Positions 1 to 11,879 of a stretch of 64,000 nucleotides of DNA are shown here, piece after piece. Below the pieces are notes generated by a model. The model was not told the DNA's origin. It ran no database searches and saw only the letters and a program-made list of their open reading frames with translations. Source of the stretch: Delphinus delphis (lineage: Eukaryota > Chordata > Mammalia > Artiodactyla > Delphinidae); assembly GCF_949987515.2 (NCBI RefSeq), contig NC_082695.1, forward strand, positions 73,620,466 through 73,684,465, read 5' to 3'. The position numbers and the translations under genes are program-made. How positions within the stretch are numbered: the stretch's first letter is position 1; each line of letters opens with the position of its first letter.

Positions 1-744
1 ATACCAAAGGAAATGGACTTCCCATTACCCATAATCCTTTCCCAGAAACAGAGCTCTGAGACGTGAATCTGAGGTTATCCTAGCAGATGGGTTGGAACTT
101 TTACAAATACATCACTAAATAGGTTGACTGAGGTCACAGGACTCACTATCTTCAAAGCATGTTAATTCTTTTACTTTTGGGGGGAAAAAGCTAGGAACAG
201 CACAGCCTCCTATTACATACAAAGATATACTTTATGCCTGGCACACAACACTAAGAGAAAATACATTACGAGTTGGCTAATAACAGTTGTATAAAATAAC
301 AATAAGAAAACCAAGCTCTTTGATGTTAATGCTATAAAATGGTCTTACAATTGTTAGCCAATGAAGATAGGGAGATTATCACCCAGCTCCATCTGCCACG
401 CTGAAAATTGGACAATGATTGCTTGAGGGTTCATATCCTATTTTCCAAGCAGACTAATGATTTTGATATCAGAGCAAAAGGTGAAATGGACACAATCATG
501 TAAATTACATGCTTAGAAGAAGCATCCCAGCAATTTTTATTTATAACTTGATCTTTGCTTTATTGGGACCGGCATTCTCATTATTGGCTTTTTTATTAAT
601 AAAATCTTTACTTGGTACATTGTGTCCTGCTACAAAGAAATAACAGCTTGGCAAATTTGTTGAAAATTGTACGAGTTAACTCTTAATGACCTGTAATATA
701 GGAGAGAGATGAACTGGGGCAGACTACCCCACACTAGAGGCTGC
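1..744. other. Unique A/T-rich sequence, no gene seen
   Basis: No ORF of note, no recognised repeat and no NRF-domain exon were found. By position it is an OACYL intron. Several homeodomain-like ATTA/TAAT words occur near 560-600, which alone mean little in A/T-rich DNA. Confidence 0.5.
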
Positions 745-885
745 TTTTTTTTTTTCTTTTAATTTTTAAAATTTTTTGGCCACACCGTGGGGCATGAGAG
801 ATCTTAGTTCCCCAGCCAGGGATCGAACCTGTGCCCCCTGCATTGGGAGCACAGAGTCTTGACCCCTGGACTGCCAGGGAAGTCC
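745..885 (-). mobile_element. tRNA-derived SINE, older CHR/Bov-tA-like type
   Basis: The reverse complement starts GGGACTTCCCTGGCAGTCCA and contains a Pol III B-box-like GGTTCGATCCCTGGC, ending in an A-rich tail (T-run at 745-775 on this strand). GAGGCTGCTTT flanks both sides as a target-site duplication. Confidence 0.85.
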
Positions 886-1165
886 CGAGGCTGCTTTCTA
901 AATAAGCAGTTACGTTAACCCTTGGAGCATATTTTTATTTAAATATGGGTGCATGTGATGTTCTGTAAGTTGACTTGAAATACTCTGTAATGGAAAAACC
1001 ATCTCCAAAGAAGTCAGCAAACTTTTCTTCTTTCAATAACTTCTCTTTTCCTTCTCGCAATCTGCTGGATTCATGGGTAGTACAGCAGCAGCCTTACTTA
1101 GGAACGACCGTGCATATATTCTATGAATACTAACATTAAAGAACATTGTGGCATTGTGTCCCCAG

Positions 1166-1244
1166 GATGGAGCTGACTGCAGCGTGGGCGTGTGTGTCCC
1201 CAATTCTTGTGCTGAAGAAGATGTGACTGAGATGTCTCGGCTGG
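1166..1244 (+). pseudogene. OACYL: OACYL exon: NRF-domain cysteine segment (intact)
   Basis: The exon follows acceptor TGTGTCCCCAG and ends at donor gtaggt. It starts in phase 0 and ends in phase 1, 79 bases with no stop. It encodes [14 protein letters not shown] followed by an acidic AEEDVTEM stretch, typical of the end of the extracellular NRF domain, where a 'CVPxSC' cysteine pair precedes Glu/Asp residues. Upstream NRF exons and the signal peptide must lie before base 1. It is 11.5 kb from the next candidate exon, and the phase mismatch shows at least one exon between them is missing or unrecognised. Confidence 0.78.
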
Positions 1245-1467
1245 GTAGGTCCAATAGAATACCCAGTGAACCTGTTGTCTCAGCATCAAGTTTGAAAACC
1301 CCCAGCCCCTTGGAGCCTCTTGGCCATTCTCTTGGGATTGAACCAAACTTTCATCCTGCTAAATCCAATAAACCGAGACTAATAGAGTTTAGGGGTCTTG
1401 GGAGTGGGTGGAGAGGAGGAGAAAGACATTAAAGAGAAGGTAGGAGCTGAATCTTTATGTAATAACA

Positions 1468-1683
1468 TTTTTTTTTTTTTTTTTTTTTTTGCGGTACACG
1501 GGCCTCTCACTGTTGTGGCCTCTCCCGTTGCGGAGCACAGGCTCCGGACGCGCAGGCTCAGCGGCCATGGCTCACTGGCCCAGCTGCTCCGCGGCATGTG
1601 GGATCCTCCCGGACCGGGGCACGAACCCATATCCCCTGCATCGGCAGGTGGACTCTCAACCACTGCGCCACCACGGAAGCCCT
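1468..1683 (-). mobile_element. CHR-1 SINE, full length
   Basis: T23 tract, then the reverse complement of the CHR-1 body, ending CCACGGAAGCCC. Box B (GGTTCGTGCCCC type) is mutated to GGGTTCGTGCC with a T insertion nearby. The flanks share ATAACATTTT as target-site duplication. Confidence 0.93.
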
Positions 1684-1869
1684 ATATGATAACATTTTAA
1701 ACTTAATCTTCCCTCACTGCCTTAATCAGCCTCAGCTGCCTGGTTAGGTCTGAAGGAAGGAGCTGGATGGTATCTGGTTTCCATATTGTGAGGGTTCTCT
1801 GCTGTGGCCCATGTGTGGAAATCAGTCAGGTGCCAAATCCGGAAAGACGTTCTAAACTGGGATCGTGTG

Positions 1870-2010
1870 AAGCCAATGTGTTGTGATGGATTAATGCTAA
1901 GCGGCCAGCATTTGGTCCTGGTTTGCACCTCCCAGCTGTGTGATCCTGGGCAAATCACTTAATCTCTCCCTGCTCCAGCCTCTTCCTCTGTACAAAGAGG
2001 GGTAGACCAT
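1870..2010 (+). repeat. MIR SINE remnant
   Basis: The stretch TGTGTGATCCTGGGCAAATC, followed by CTTAATCTCTCC and a 'cctcttcctctgtacaaaga' segment, matches the MIR core pattern (tgtgaccttgggcaagtcacttaacctctctg). Confidence 0.7.
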
Positions 2011-2299
2011 GTTGTTCAGTCTGGCCCCAACTCTCTGCAGGCTTACAGTCCCCTTCTGACTTTAGCCAAGTGGAATGAAAACATTTTAGTCCACATGGAA
2101 ACTGGTTAGATTTCCTCGAAGTCTTTCAAAATTTTCAAAGGAAGAGCTTTAAAGCCTAAAATTTTTACTGCGAGTGTCTTCTGTACTTATTCTTGTCATC
2201 CATCCAAATAAGAACTAACGTGACACATTAAAAGGAAGACATTGTTTCTCTACATACAGAAACTTCCAACACCAAATGTGTGGGTTTCCTCCTCACATT

Positions 2300-3066
2300 A
2301 TGAAATTGTGACACCAAGTATCTGGAGGTGGTGCTGACCCCACAAATGAAGGGCTCAGTTTCACATCACTGCTCCCCACTTCAGACACCAATTGTGTAAG
2401 TATTGGGTCCTGAGGTTACCCGCTACTTCTGTCCGACTTGGCTACAAATCAGGGGCTCCCATGACTCTGATCCTGATTCCCAGGATCCTCTCCTCGGGTT
2501 TGATAATTTGCTGTAATGGCTCACAGAACTCAGGCAAACACATGACTTACTATTACTGGCTTATTATAACGAATAAAACTCAGGAATAGCCAAGTGGAAG
2601 AAATGCAGAGGGCAAGGTATGTGGAAAGGGGCACAGAGATTCCACGCCCTCTCAGTGTGTACCACCCTCCCCACACCCCAGTGTGTTCACCAGCCTGGAA
2701 GCTCTCTGAACCCCTTTGTTAAGGGTTTTTATGAAGGGTCCATTATGTAGGCATGATTGATTAAATCACCGCCTATTGGTGAGTAACTCAATCCCCAGCC
2801 CCTCTCTTCTCCCCAGAGGTTGGGGATGGGTCTGAAACTCCCAACCCTCTAATCACATGGTTGGTTCCTCTGACAACTAGCCCCTCTCCTCCAAGAGTCA
2901 CGTTATTAGCGTAAACTCAAGTGTGGTTGAAAGGGGCTTATAATGAATAACAACAGATGCTCCTCTCGGCCCATCACTTGGGAAATTCCAAGGCTTTAGG
3001 AGTTCTGTACCAGGAACTGGGGATGAAGACCAAATATATATTTCTTATTATATCACAATATCACAC
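2300..3066 (-). mobile_element. Ancient LTR (ERVL/MER21-like), family uncertain
   Basis: The reverse complement begins TGTGATATAATAAGAAATAT and runs about 750 bases through recognisable LTR text (for example TAATCACATGGTTGGTTCC and AGCATGATTGATTAAATCA-type words on the + strand). I recognise it as an old mammalian LTR but cannot fix the subfamily. No internal retroviral genes are attached. Confidence 0.6.
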
Positions 3067-3113
3067 ACGGTATTAAAAGCCTCTTTTAAGTGTTGATATT
3101 GCAGTTAGTTTTC

Positions 3114-3458
3114 TTTTTCTTTTTTAATACATTTTTATTTATTTATTTTTGGCTGCGTTGGGTCTTTGTTGCTGCGTGCGGGCTTTCTCTAGATGCGGCG
3201 AACGGGGGCTACTCTTTGTTGCGGTGCGCAGGCTTCTCATTGCGGTGGCTTCTCTTGTTGCAGAGCACAGGTTCTAGGCGTGTGGTCTTCAGTAGTTGTG
3301 GCGTGTGGGCTCAGTAGTTGCGGCACATGGGTTCAGTAGTTGTGGTGCTCGGGCTTAGTTGCTCCACCACATGTGGGAACCTTCCTGGCCTAGGGCTCGA
3401 ACCCATGTCCCCTGCATTGGCAGGCGGATTCTTAACCTCTGCGCCACCAGGGAAGCCT
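3114..3458 (-). mobile_element. CHR-2-type SINE
   Basis: The TTTATTTATTTTTGGCTGCG head on this strand, tandem 'cagtagttgtggc' units and the terminal GCGCCACCAGGGAAGCC are diagnostic. GCAGTTAGTTTTC flanks both ends as a perfect target-site duplication. Confidence 0.93.
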
Positions 3459-4450
3459 GCAGTTAGTTTTCAATAACCTTAAATTGTCCTCTGAATTTAT
3501 GATTATCCCAACAGCTTCAGGTACATTACCTCTCTATCTAAACCAAATATTTCAGGTGGTATTAAAAAGAAAAGAAAACAAAACAAAAAAAGAGAAAGCC
3601 AGTTGTTATATATCAAATTTAAATTTCAGTTCTTGTTGAATAAGCTATAAATATCCTAGAAACAAAGAAAAACTTGCAGAGTTGTTATTATATTAGCATA
3701 GCAAGTGAATAAATGACTCTCTAATGAGTTAACGGTCATTATTATTTAAGAGATTCATCTGTTAGTCTAGTTTTTCTGCCTAATGCTAAGCTTATTAGCT
3801 AGAGTTGATATTAGAATAAAATGGAAGGTTGGAAATTATTATCAATACAAAGATATTTTGATGATTTCTCTCTGAGGAATTAGAAAAATAAAGGGCCCTG
3901 ATTAAGGTGAGCAGAGTTGACTCGGGTGAATGTATTAGTGGAATTTAGTCCTCACTGCCAAGGTGTTTATCCAGCTTCTACACAGAGGCAGCAGATAGCA
4001 ATGGGAGCATCTGTGCCCAGGGGAAGATGTCTCCATCTGGAAAGGATTTGTCCGCTAGCCCTTAAAGCTTTTTGATGGGTTGCCAATATTTCCATTACAG
4101 ATGTGGAGGCAACCAGCCCAGCAGTAGCTGTTTGTGCAGATTTTTTCATCTAGATCACGAGGGTAGGAGTCAACATGAGGGGAAGACTGGCAGAGAAGCC
4201 AAGAAGAAATGAGCCTGGTGTAGCAGAGAGAAGGACTATTCTGGGCAGGTCAGAACATACTGATTTTAGGCAAAAAAGTGCATAGCGTGGCTGCCATAGG
4301 GTGTTATAAAATTTCAACCAACAGACTTTGAGTTCCTGATAATGAAAATATGGAGCACCAGAGGGTCTAGATAAGATTTGGGTGTGATGATCCCAAACCT
4401 AGTCATAGGCTAGTTCCCTAACAAGTCACGTCTGTGTATTTTAGCACCAC
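3459..4450. other. Intronic sequence, no gene or clear repeat
   Basis: A/T-rich non-coding sequence without splice-flanked coding segments that fit the acyltransferase family. A small A-rich tract lies at 3560-3600. Confidence 0.45.
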
Positions 4451-4453
4451 TTA

Positions 4454-4644
4454 CTGTGTTCTGTTTCCTAGGGTTCTTGTAACAAAGTACCACCAACTGG
4501 GTGGCTTACAAGCCATCACTCCCATCTGGCCTCCATCATCAGGTCGTGTTCTTCCCTGTGTGTCTCTCTGTGTCCAAATTTCCCTCTTTGTGCAAAGACA
4601 CCGGTCACACTGGACTTAGGACCTACCCTCACCTAGTAATCAAA
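4454..4644 (-). mobile_element. MLT1A-like LTR (MaLR), part 1
   Basis: The sequence TTCCTAGGGTTCTTGTAACA, followed by AAAGTACCACCAACTGGGTG, is the reverse complement of the MLT1 3' end. It is split by the LTR at 4645-5252 and resumes at 5253. Confidence 0.8.
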
Positions 4645-5252
4645 CCATGGACCTCAGATTGGGACTTGAATACAAGTACTGGGACTCAAGCCCGGCCAGA
4701 ACCCAGATTGGGATTTGAACCCATGGTCTTTTAATTGAGATCACACACCTGGTCGCAGGACTTAATGAAGCTCAGGTTCTTGATGTCTCCTCTCAGAAAG
4801 AATTCAGTGAGAGACAAAGTGATAGGTAAGAAGTGGGTTTATTTAGAGAGAAACACACTCCACAGACCGAGTGTGGCCCATCGTGGCCCATCTCAGAGGG
4901 TGAGAGGCCCCGAAATATGGGGTCGTTAGTTTTTATGGGCTGGGTAATTTCATAGGCTAATGAGTGGGAAGATTTTTCCAAGTATTTTGGGGAAGGGGTG
5001 GAGATTTCCAGGAATTGGGCCTCTGCCCACTTTTTGATCTTTGATGGTCGGCTTCGGAATGTCGTGGCGCTGGTGGGTGTGTCACTTCGATTATGCTAAT
5101 GTATTACAATATTGTATAATGAGACTTAAGGTCCACTGGAAGTCAAATCTTCTGCCACCTTGGACCTAGTTGGTTCTAACCAGTTTTTGTCATGTCCTAT
5201 GCCTGTGTCATGTTTTTAAAGGTTGTGCCCTGCCCCCTTCCCTCCTGTTTCA
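4645..5252 (-). mobile_element. Solo ERV LTR inserted in an MLT1 element
   Basis: About 600 bases split a recognisable MLT1 LTR, so this is a younger insertion. The reverse complement begins TGAAACAGGAGGGAAGG and carries CTAAATAAACCCACTTC, with an AATAAA poly(A) signal in the expected R/U5 position. No gag, pol or env sequence accompanies it, so it is a solo LTR formed by recombination. The 5' boundary on this strand (4640-4655) is approximate. Confidence 0.65.
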
Positions 5253-5412
5253 TTATGACCTCTTAAAGTTGATTACCTCTGCAAAGACCCTATTTCCAAA
5301 TAAGGTCACATTGGCAGTGTTACCAAACTCAAGAGTTCCCAGGGTGGCAGCGGGGGTGGAGGAGTGTTAGGGTTTGAAATTTTTGGAGTGGATACAATTC
5401 AATCCAGAACAC
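5253..5412 (-). mobile_element. MLT1A-like LTR (MaLR), part 2
   Basis: The text GCAAAGACCCTATTTCCAAA and TAAGGTCACATT are diagnostic of MLT1 (antisense), ending at a degraded 'ggatacaattcaatcc' terminus. It continues the element interrupted at 4644. Confidence 0.85.
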
Positions 5413-6540
5413 TACCTAATACCTAGCTGCTCATTTGGCTCGGTTATCCGAGGTCCTTTAACCATGACAGGGAGTTGGGAAGGTGGTGACTTAGAGACAG
5501 ATTAACAGGAGAAAATCAAATTTGATCACGGACATTCCGGGGCTCCAGGAGACTATGGGACAAGTTAGGCCATTGAGACTTATGTGCCGTCTGAGAGAAG
5601 GAGAATCAGGGAGGGGTTTGGGGCTTCAAAGGGAAGGAAGGCAATTTACAGGAAGGTGAAAAAGGACAGGTGTTTGGTAAACAAATGCTTGCTAGGCCCT
5701 GCAGAGACAACTGACACAGAGAGGAATTTTAACAGACTTTGCTGGGTTTCTTCCTGTCCACACCCCTAGTTCCTATTATACTATAGTTATCTATGGTGAT
5801 AGTCCCTCTCTGGAACGTGTCCCCTATCTACATTCTTCTTGGCAGTTAGGACAAAGGTCAAAGGCTCTTCCTGAGACTTTTGCGCCTTGATTGTCTTTAG
5901 CTTGAAATAATCTGCGTGCCAAAGAGACACATTTTGGGGTGGCATGTTCGCTCCTCTGCGCTGTTCTCTTTCCTATGCTCTGTGAGGCCGATTGCATCTC
6001 ACTTTGCCTACTATAATTAGAATTAGGAGGCCTAGATAGTGGAACAATGGTGTTAGCACTGCAAGGGCTGATTTCTTGCCCCACTGCTATCTCTCATGGA
6101 TTTCCCTGAGCACTGATTGAGAAAATGGACCTATTTTAATAAGAATAACTTGAATTACCCCCAGAAGTGCCTTTCCAACTAAGGACTCAAAAGGAACCCA
6201 AAACATTTCACAGAATACCATTTTCTGTTCTCAGTTTAATTCCAGAAATATTTATTGAGCACTTTACTATCTGGCCTTTGTGTGAGACATCACGTGTGTG
6301 TGCTGGGGGAGGATCAAAAGGATTGGGAGTTACTCATTTTGGGAAACCTACAATTAGTTAGGAAGAAGCGTCTGTGCGCCTGAGCTGTTGGGAAACACTG
6401 TCAGGAAAGAGATGCTCAGGTCTCACACTGAGCGCTGGGGGTAGGCACACTTGGAGAGGAGCTTTGGGGTGAGGGGCAATGGGGGCAGGGAGAGCCATGC
6501 TGGGTAAAAAGGAAACATTTATAAGGAGGGCTTGAGCTGG
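5413..6540. other. Intronic sequence, no gene seen
   Basis: No splice-flanked coding block was found. A weak ancient-repeat signature (AAATATTTATTGAGCACTTT) near 6245 suggests an L2/MIR end. Confidence 0.4.
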
Positions 6541-6546
6541 CCTATG

Positions 6547-6751
6547 GTTTTTTTTTTTTTGCGGTATGCAGGCCTCTCACTGCTGTGGCCTCTCCCGTTG
6601 TGGAGCACAGGCTCCGGACGCGCAGGCTCAGTGGCTGTGGCTCACGGGCCCAGCTGCTCCGTGGCACGTGGGATCCTCCCGGACCGGGGCACGAACCCGT
6701 GTCCCCTGCATCAGCAGGCGGACTCTCAACCACTGCGCCACCAGGGGAGCC
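6547..6751 (-). mobile_element. CHR-1 SINE, full length
   Basis: T-run then GCGGTATGCAGGCCTCTCAC to GCGCCACCAGGGGAGCC. GAGCTGGCCTATG is duplicated exactly at both flanks, a 13-base target-site duplication that indicates a young insertion. Confidence 0.96.
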
Positions 6752-6938
6752 TGAGCTGGCCTATGTTAGTGCAGAGGTTGGAGGGTGGGGTGTGCTGAAA
6801 TCTTGGAAACAGATCATTTATTTGGTTTCAAGCAAAGGTTTCATATTTCCCTGTGTAGACCTGGAATCTGGCGCACTTAAGGGTGATTGAATGTGCAGGG
6901 GCTGCCAGTCGGTTTTATTTACTATGGCAGGACAGAGA

Positions 6939-6975
6939 CTCAGTGCTTCCTCTCAGTGCTTCCTCTCAGTGCTCC
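6939..6975 (+). repeat. Short tandem repeat of a 14-base unit
   Basis: CAGTGCTTCCTCT occurs in about 2.5 direct copies. It is a local duplication with no coding meaning. Confidence 0.8.
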
Positions 6976-7126
6976 TGGGACCTGAGGACATTGACTTGGG
7001 TCACTTGGTGACATTGGACAAGCCCAGGGAGCCCAACCGTCCATGTGCAGTGCAATTCTGAGAGTCTTGGCCTGGTTCCCAGCCCAAGTACTGCCCCACT
7101 GAGCATAGCGTTTGGTGAGTCTCTGG

Positions 7127-7504
7127 GTTAGTTTGCTGGGGCTGCTTTAACAAAGTACCTCAGGCTGGGTGGCTTAAACAACAGAAATTTATTTCTCACA
7201 TCTTTTGGCAGCTGGAAGTCCTAGATCGAGGTGTCACAGGGCTGGTCTCTCCCAGGCCTCTCTCCTTGGTGTGCAGACAGCCACCTTCTCGCTGTTTCCT
7301 CACGTGGTCTTTCCTCTGCGAGCACACATGGGTGTGTCCAAATTTCCTCTTCACATAAGGACACCAGTCAGATTGGATTAGGGCCCACGTCAATGGAATA
7401 TTTAACTTTATCACCCCTCTAAAAGAGTCACATTCGGAGGTACTAGGGGGATAGGGTTTCAACATAAGAATTTGGGGTGGGAGATTCAATTCAGTCCATA
7501 ACAG
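7127..7504 (-). mobile_element. MLT1A-like LTR (MaLR), nearly complete
   Basis: It runs from TTAGTTTGCTGGGGCTGCTT, through GGACACCAGTCAGATTGGAT, to TCAATTCAGTCCATAACA. It is the reverse complement of a full MLT1 LTR of about 375 bases. Confidence 0.85.
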
Positions 7505-8111
7505 TTTCTTCTCCAAGTCCCTTTGAACTTGATTTTGGACCTCTAGGGTTCAATTATGTTCTATTCATTGTCCTGCTCTTCTGACCCTTAGGCTCCCTGG
7601 AGTCTTGTAATCAACATGAGAGGCACTTTGCAGGAAGGGGGAGTGATGCCTGCAATGCAGCCCTCAGACCTAGCCAAGCAGGGTCCTATCCTGGACTCCA
7701 TATTTAAGGGACGCCACACTTCTCTGGCCTTCCTCTGGCTGTCTGCTCCCCATGGGATGAGATGCTGCAGGGCCAATGGGACATTGTCCGCCTGGAGCCT
7801 GCCCCTTGTCTTCCAGTCCGCACTCTTGAGTGTCTAGGACCTGAGAATTGCAGTGGGGGTGGGCCTAGGGGGTGGAGCTTAGGTTGTCCATACTCCTGCC
7901 CATAAGGCAGTTGGTGGTATAGGAACAGAGCATCTGAGGGGAAAATGGGTGGGACCAGAGCTGGGGGGGAGGGGGTGGGATCCTGCAGAAGCCCCCATGT
8001 ACTCCCGACCCAGGCCCAAGGTAGAAGGGATGAGCCTGAGTGTCTGGGGGACCTAAGCTGATGACGCCTTCAGTGTAACCATGCTTAACCCTTTCTGTGA
8101 TCTCCCCCAAC

Positions 8112-8115
8112 ACAT

Positions 8116-8166
<51 letters not shown>
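8112..8166 (+). repeat. (AC)n microsatellite
   Basis: About 25 uninterrupted CA units. Likely length-polymorphic. Confidence 0.98.
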
Positions 8167-8169
<3 letters not shown>

Positions 8170-9490
8170 CCAGCACTATTCTGGGTTTTTGGTTGGGCCA
8201 GAGCTATTTAGAGGTTTAAAAGTCACTGCCAAACTACAGGGTGGTATGGTGATGGAGTGGGGCAGAGCCAGGAATGTCATTTAGTTAGTACACTGCCTGC
8301 AATATCTTTGGGGTTAGGGGGGCAGTGTTCACCCCATGGATGAAGAAGTTATCACCTTCCAGGTTTGCCTGCTTAGCAGTGAGGACCTGGGTCTCCCGTG
8401 TCCTTCAGAGTCTGGACACTGTTGCCCAACGCTTCAGATTTCATCCACAGACAAACTGCTGACTGTGCGGACAGGGAATCCTCCGGGATAGCTGAGATGA
8501 TGTCTATTCTAACTTGCTTCCATCGGCTTCGGGGCCAGTGAGGCAGTTCCCCTATGATTTAGACGCAGAAAGAGTATGATTTGGGACAACTGGGGTACAT
8601 TTTCCAGCTGCTGCGAATCCTGTGCTTCTTGAAAAGGGAGGCTTCAGATCTAACAAAAAACACACTTTTAAAAACAAAGGGAGGTGAAGAAAATGTAATC
8701 TCGAAGCCCAGAAGTATAGTTTATCATTTTATTCCTAATTCTGTTGTTTTGGACACTTTGTGGCATAGAGGGCCCTTAATTAAAGTAAAAAAAAAAAGTT
8801 TTTTTCAATAGTGTAGATAAACTACAAAGCGTTTACATCTTGATTTGGGATCTTCCCATGACCTCCAATATGTGCTGTGCAGTTAAAGGTGACAAGGAAG
8901 GTTATGGTGGCTGTGGCTTTGCAGGATGTCCGCAGACGGTCACCACAGGCAAGGGCTGGGCTTTCCTTTGCAGGCCAGAGAAGCTGGTTTTCTCAGTTCA
9001 TCCGGAGTCCGCAGGCTGGGGTCCTGATCAACCGGCCAGAGGCTCTTGAGCGGTTCACTGAAAAAACAAAACTCCAGTTGATTCTTTTAAAATTAGAATA
9101 GAATTTCAAAGGGGAACAGACTTGTCAGCTTGTCAGTGCACTTTTGTTTCAGGGTGAGAGTTTATTGGGGAAATTAAAATATTGAATACTACCAGGAAGT
9201 AGCTCGGGGAGCAATTCAAAGTGATTGGAATTGGATAAAGGAATTCTGCGCTGTGTCCCCCGTAGGGATCCCCTGATGGAGCTCCCTTACTCTTGGCCAG
9301 CGCTGAGGACCCACCAACATCTCCTGCTTCTTGTCTCCACCCTTAACAGGTGACAATAAGACTCACAAGGAATCACACATTTTTAACCTTTTAGTGCCCT
9401 ATTTGGACATTTCAGAAACCCTCTGGTCACACTCATGGCAACAGTGGGTGCTGGAGGTGGAAGGGACATGAGAATATATTGTGTCCAACC
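8167..9490. other. Intronic sequence, no gene seen
   Basis: Mixed unique sequence. A CpG-containing open stretch near 8930-9050 was examined as a possible NRF-domain exon, but it has no family motif and no convincing donor. Confidence 0.4.
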
Positions 9491-9494
9491 CACC

Positions 9495-9605
9495 CTTCCT
9501 CATTACATACATGAGAAAATGAGACCCAGAGGGCTGAAGTGACTTGCCCAGAGTCACACAGCAAGGTGGCTTGAACCCAAAACTCCTGAATGCGAGTCTA
9601 GTGGT
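9495..9605 (+). repeat. MIR SINE remnant
   Basis: The stretch GAAGTGACTTGCCCAGAGTC, followed by ACACAGCAAGGTGGC, is the MIR core. Confidence 0.85.
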
Positions 9606-9704
9606 GTGGTGAGATGAGGTAGCTTGAGGGGATAAAAAGACCACATCCTTCAAGTTCATACAGACCTGGGGTGAGCTCTGGCCCTGCAACTCAGCAGCAA
9701 TCAT

Positions 9705-9912
9705 AATAAAGACAACCAACGTTTACTGAGCTCTCACTCAAGGCCAGGTACTTTCTGAGTTCTCGCCACATTTCATTTTTATAACAACCCTGTGAAGTAG
9801 GTATCTCCATTTTACCAAGGGGGAAACTGAGGCACAGGGCAATTAAACTAACTCACCCATGGTCAGATTGTCAAGGGTGGATGCAGGCTCCCAGACTGCA
9901 GATCCTGTATTC
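9705..9912 (+). repeat. MIR-family remnant interrupted by CHR-1
   Basis: Text such as AACAACCCTGTGAAGTAGGT and GGGGAAACTGAGGCACAG is MIR/MIR3. The element continues after the CHR-1 insertion (10120 to about 10270, ending near a 'ggcatttaataaa' terminus). Confidence 0.8.
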
Positions 9913-10119
9913 TTTTTTTTTTTTTTTGCGGTATGCGGGCCTCTCACTGTTGTGGCCTCTCCTGTTGCGGAGCACAGGCTCCGGACGCACAGGCTCAGCG
10001 GCCATGGCTCACGGGCCCAGCCGCTCCGCGGCATGTGGGATCCTCCCGGACCGGGGCACGAACCTGCGTCCCCTGCATCGGCAGGTGGACGCTCAACCAC
10101 TGCGCCACCAGGGAAGCCC
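9913..10119 (-). mobile_element. CHR-1 SINE, full length
   Basis: T15 then GCGGTATGCGGGCCTCTCAC to CCACCAGGGAAGCCCC. GATCCTGTATTCTT is an exact target-site duplication, with the insertion inside a MIR. Confidence 0.96.
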
Positions 10120-10339
10120 CGATCCTGTATTCTTAACCACTACGTTCAAATTCATAAACTTATCTGAGGAGAATTGTCCTTGTCTGTAAAATAAGGTAAA
10201 TAATAGCTCCTTATAGGGATGTTGACAAAGTAGAAATAATGAACAAGACCTGCCTCATAGCAAGTGGGCATTTAATAAACAGCAGTGTTTTTTGTTATTT
10301 ATAACCAGTGTTGCTATTTTATTAGACCACGCTGTGCCC

Positions 10340-10548
10340 CCCATCCTTTGCTGAGATTTTGGAAGTCCCCTGGTCTGGCAAAGTGTGCACCCCAATTAGC
10401 AGCAGGAACACCTGGAAACTTGTTAGAAAGGCAAATTCTCTGGCCCCACCCCAGACCTACTGGCTCAGAGCTTGCAGGGAGGGGAGGCAGGAAGCGATCT
10501 GTTTACCAGGCCCTTCAGGTAATTCTGAGGCACGCTAAAGCTTGAGAC
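10340..10548 (+). mobile_element. MER5A-like hAT-Charlie element
   Basis: The stretch CACCTGGAAACTTGTTAGAA, followed by AGGCAAATTCTCTGGCCCCA and AGGTAATTCTGAGGCACGCT, is the MER5A signature. It is non-autonomous and ancient. Confidence 0.85.
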
Positions 10549-11333
10549 CTCTGCTGCCTAGTCTTACCACTTGTATCTTTACGAACTATTTCTCGTGGTG
10601 ACTAATTAACTGTGTCCTAAGTTGGTGCATCTTATCTTCAATATCAGGCAGCACCTTTCCCCAGCTCGTGCCTTCCACCCTATTTTCCCGTCTCATGCCG
10701 CATATATCTCTCTTGTGGAGACCTGCTCACAGAAAGATTTGAGCCAGCAATGAGGCTTTTGTGGATTGCCATTCCCAGTTCTGAGTGCTGGGAAAAGATG
10801 CAGAGCCCGGGCAGGCTGAGGATTCAGGAGACCCGTGGTCCTCCTCCAGCTGGGCTAAGAGTTCCTAATTCTGTGAGTTTCTGCACCTTTGAGCTCTAAT
10901 TTCCCCATGCGTAAATCAGATATATTAAAAGCTAGCTGCCCTTTTTAATGTCAAAGTTTGATTTTGAAATAATAAATATGAAAGCTCTTGGAAAAGCATC
11001 AAGTATTTATTACGAAGTAAAGTGTTGCTAATGCAATCTTTTTTTTTTCTTCTTGGTAGATATTTTAAGATTCAGAAATGCTTCATTTCTGGCTCCTTCT
11101 CTCCCTGTCTTTACAATAAATTCTTTCTCCTCATCTGGTGGGGGTGTGGCCAGATGTGCTACTGGATTATTCCTCCTGGACATGTCTGTTGCCATGTGTC
11201 TGTGAGTATAGGCATCTCAGGTACCGGGCTGGGATGTGCACGTTGGACTGTTTTATCAGCTTTTGCTCACTAGCTACACTTGGCCATTTCATTTTCATTC
11301 ATTGAATGATGTCTCATCACCATTTACTTTAGT
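10549..11333. other. Intronic sequence, no gene seen
   Basis: Unique sequence with one T-run (11038-11050). No exon-like block fits the acyltransferase family. Confidence 0.4.
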
Positions 11334-11640
11334 TATTTATTTATTTTAAAGGTGAATTTTAATTTAATTAATTTATTTATTTATTTTGGTTGAGTTGGGT
11401 CTTCATTGCTGTGCACGGGCTTTCTCTAGTTGCGGCCAGCGGGGGCTCCTCTTCGTTGCAGTGCGCGGGCTTCTCATTGCGGTGGCTTCTCTTGTTGCAG
11501 AGCATGGGCTCTAGGCGCACGGGCTTCAGTAGTTGTGGCTCACAGGCTTAGTTCCTCCGTGGCATGTGTGATCATCCCCGAGCAGGGTTCGAACCCGTGT
11601 CCCCTGCATTGGCAGACAGATGGAGCCTCCAGGGAAGTCC
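11334..11640 (-). mobile_element. CHR-2-type SINE
   Basis: A/T tract with 'atttatttatttattttggttg', then the CHR-2 body, ending TCCAGGGAAGTCC. CACCATTTACTTTA is duplicated at both flanks. The tRNA-like end has a small deletion. Confidence 0.92.
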
Positions 11641-11879
11641 ACCATTTACTTTAAACAAGAAAATTCAAACGTGTTCCGGAGGGAGCCAGCCACACACAAA
11701 TGTGATGGGCTTTGGGGATCACTGAGAAATGTATTCCATCCCCAGATATTCCTGTTCCTATCATGTGACACTGAAGATGAATTTCTTTTATTTGAGGCAT
11801 CGCTTCTTCCCCAAACACCTCAGCAAACTTGCCTGTTAAGTCTTAGTTGCATCTGACACTGTTTCTTAGGACAAACTAA

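Noticed and set aside
8870..9050. Possible missing NRF-domain exon
   Set aside because: It has an acceptor-like TTTGCAG but no family cysteine pattern and no supporting donor.
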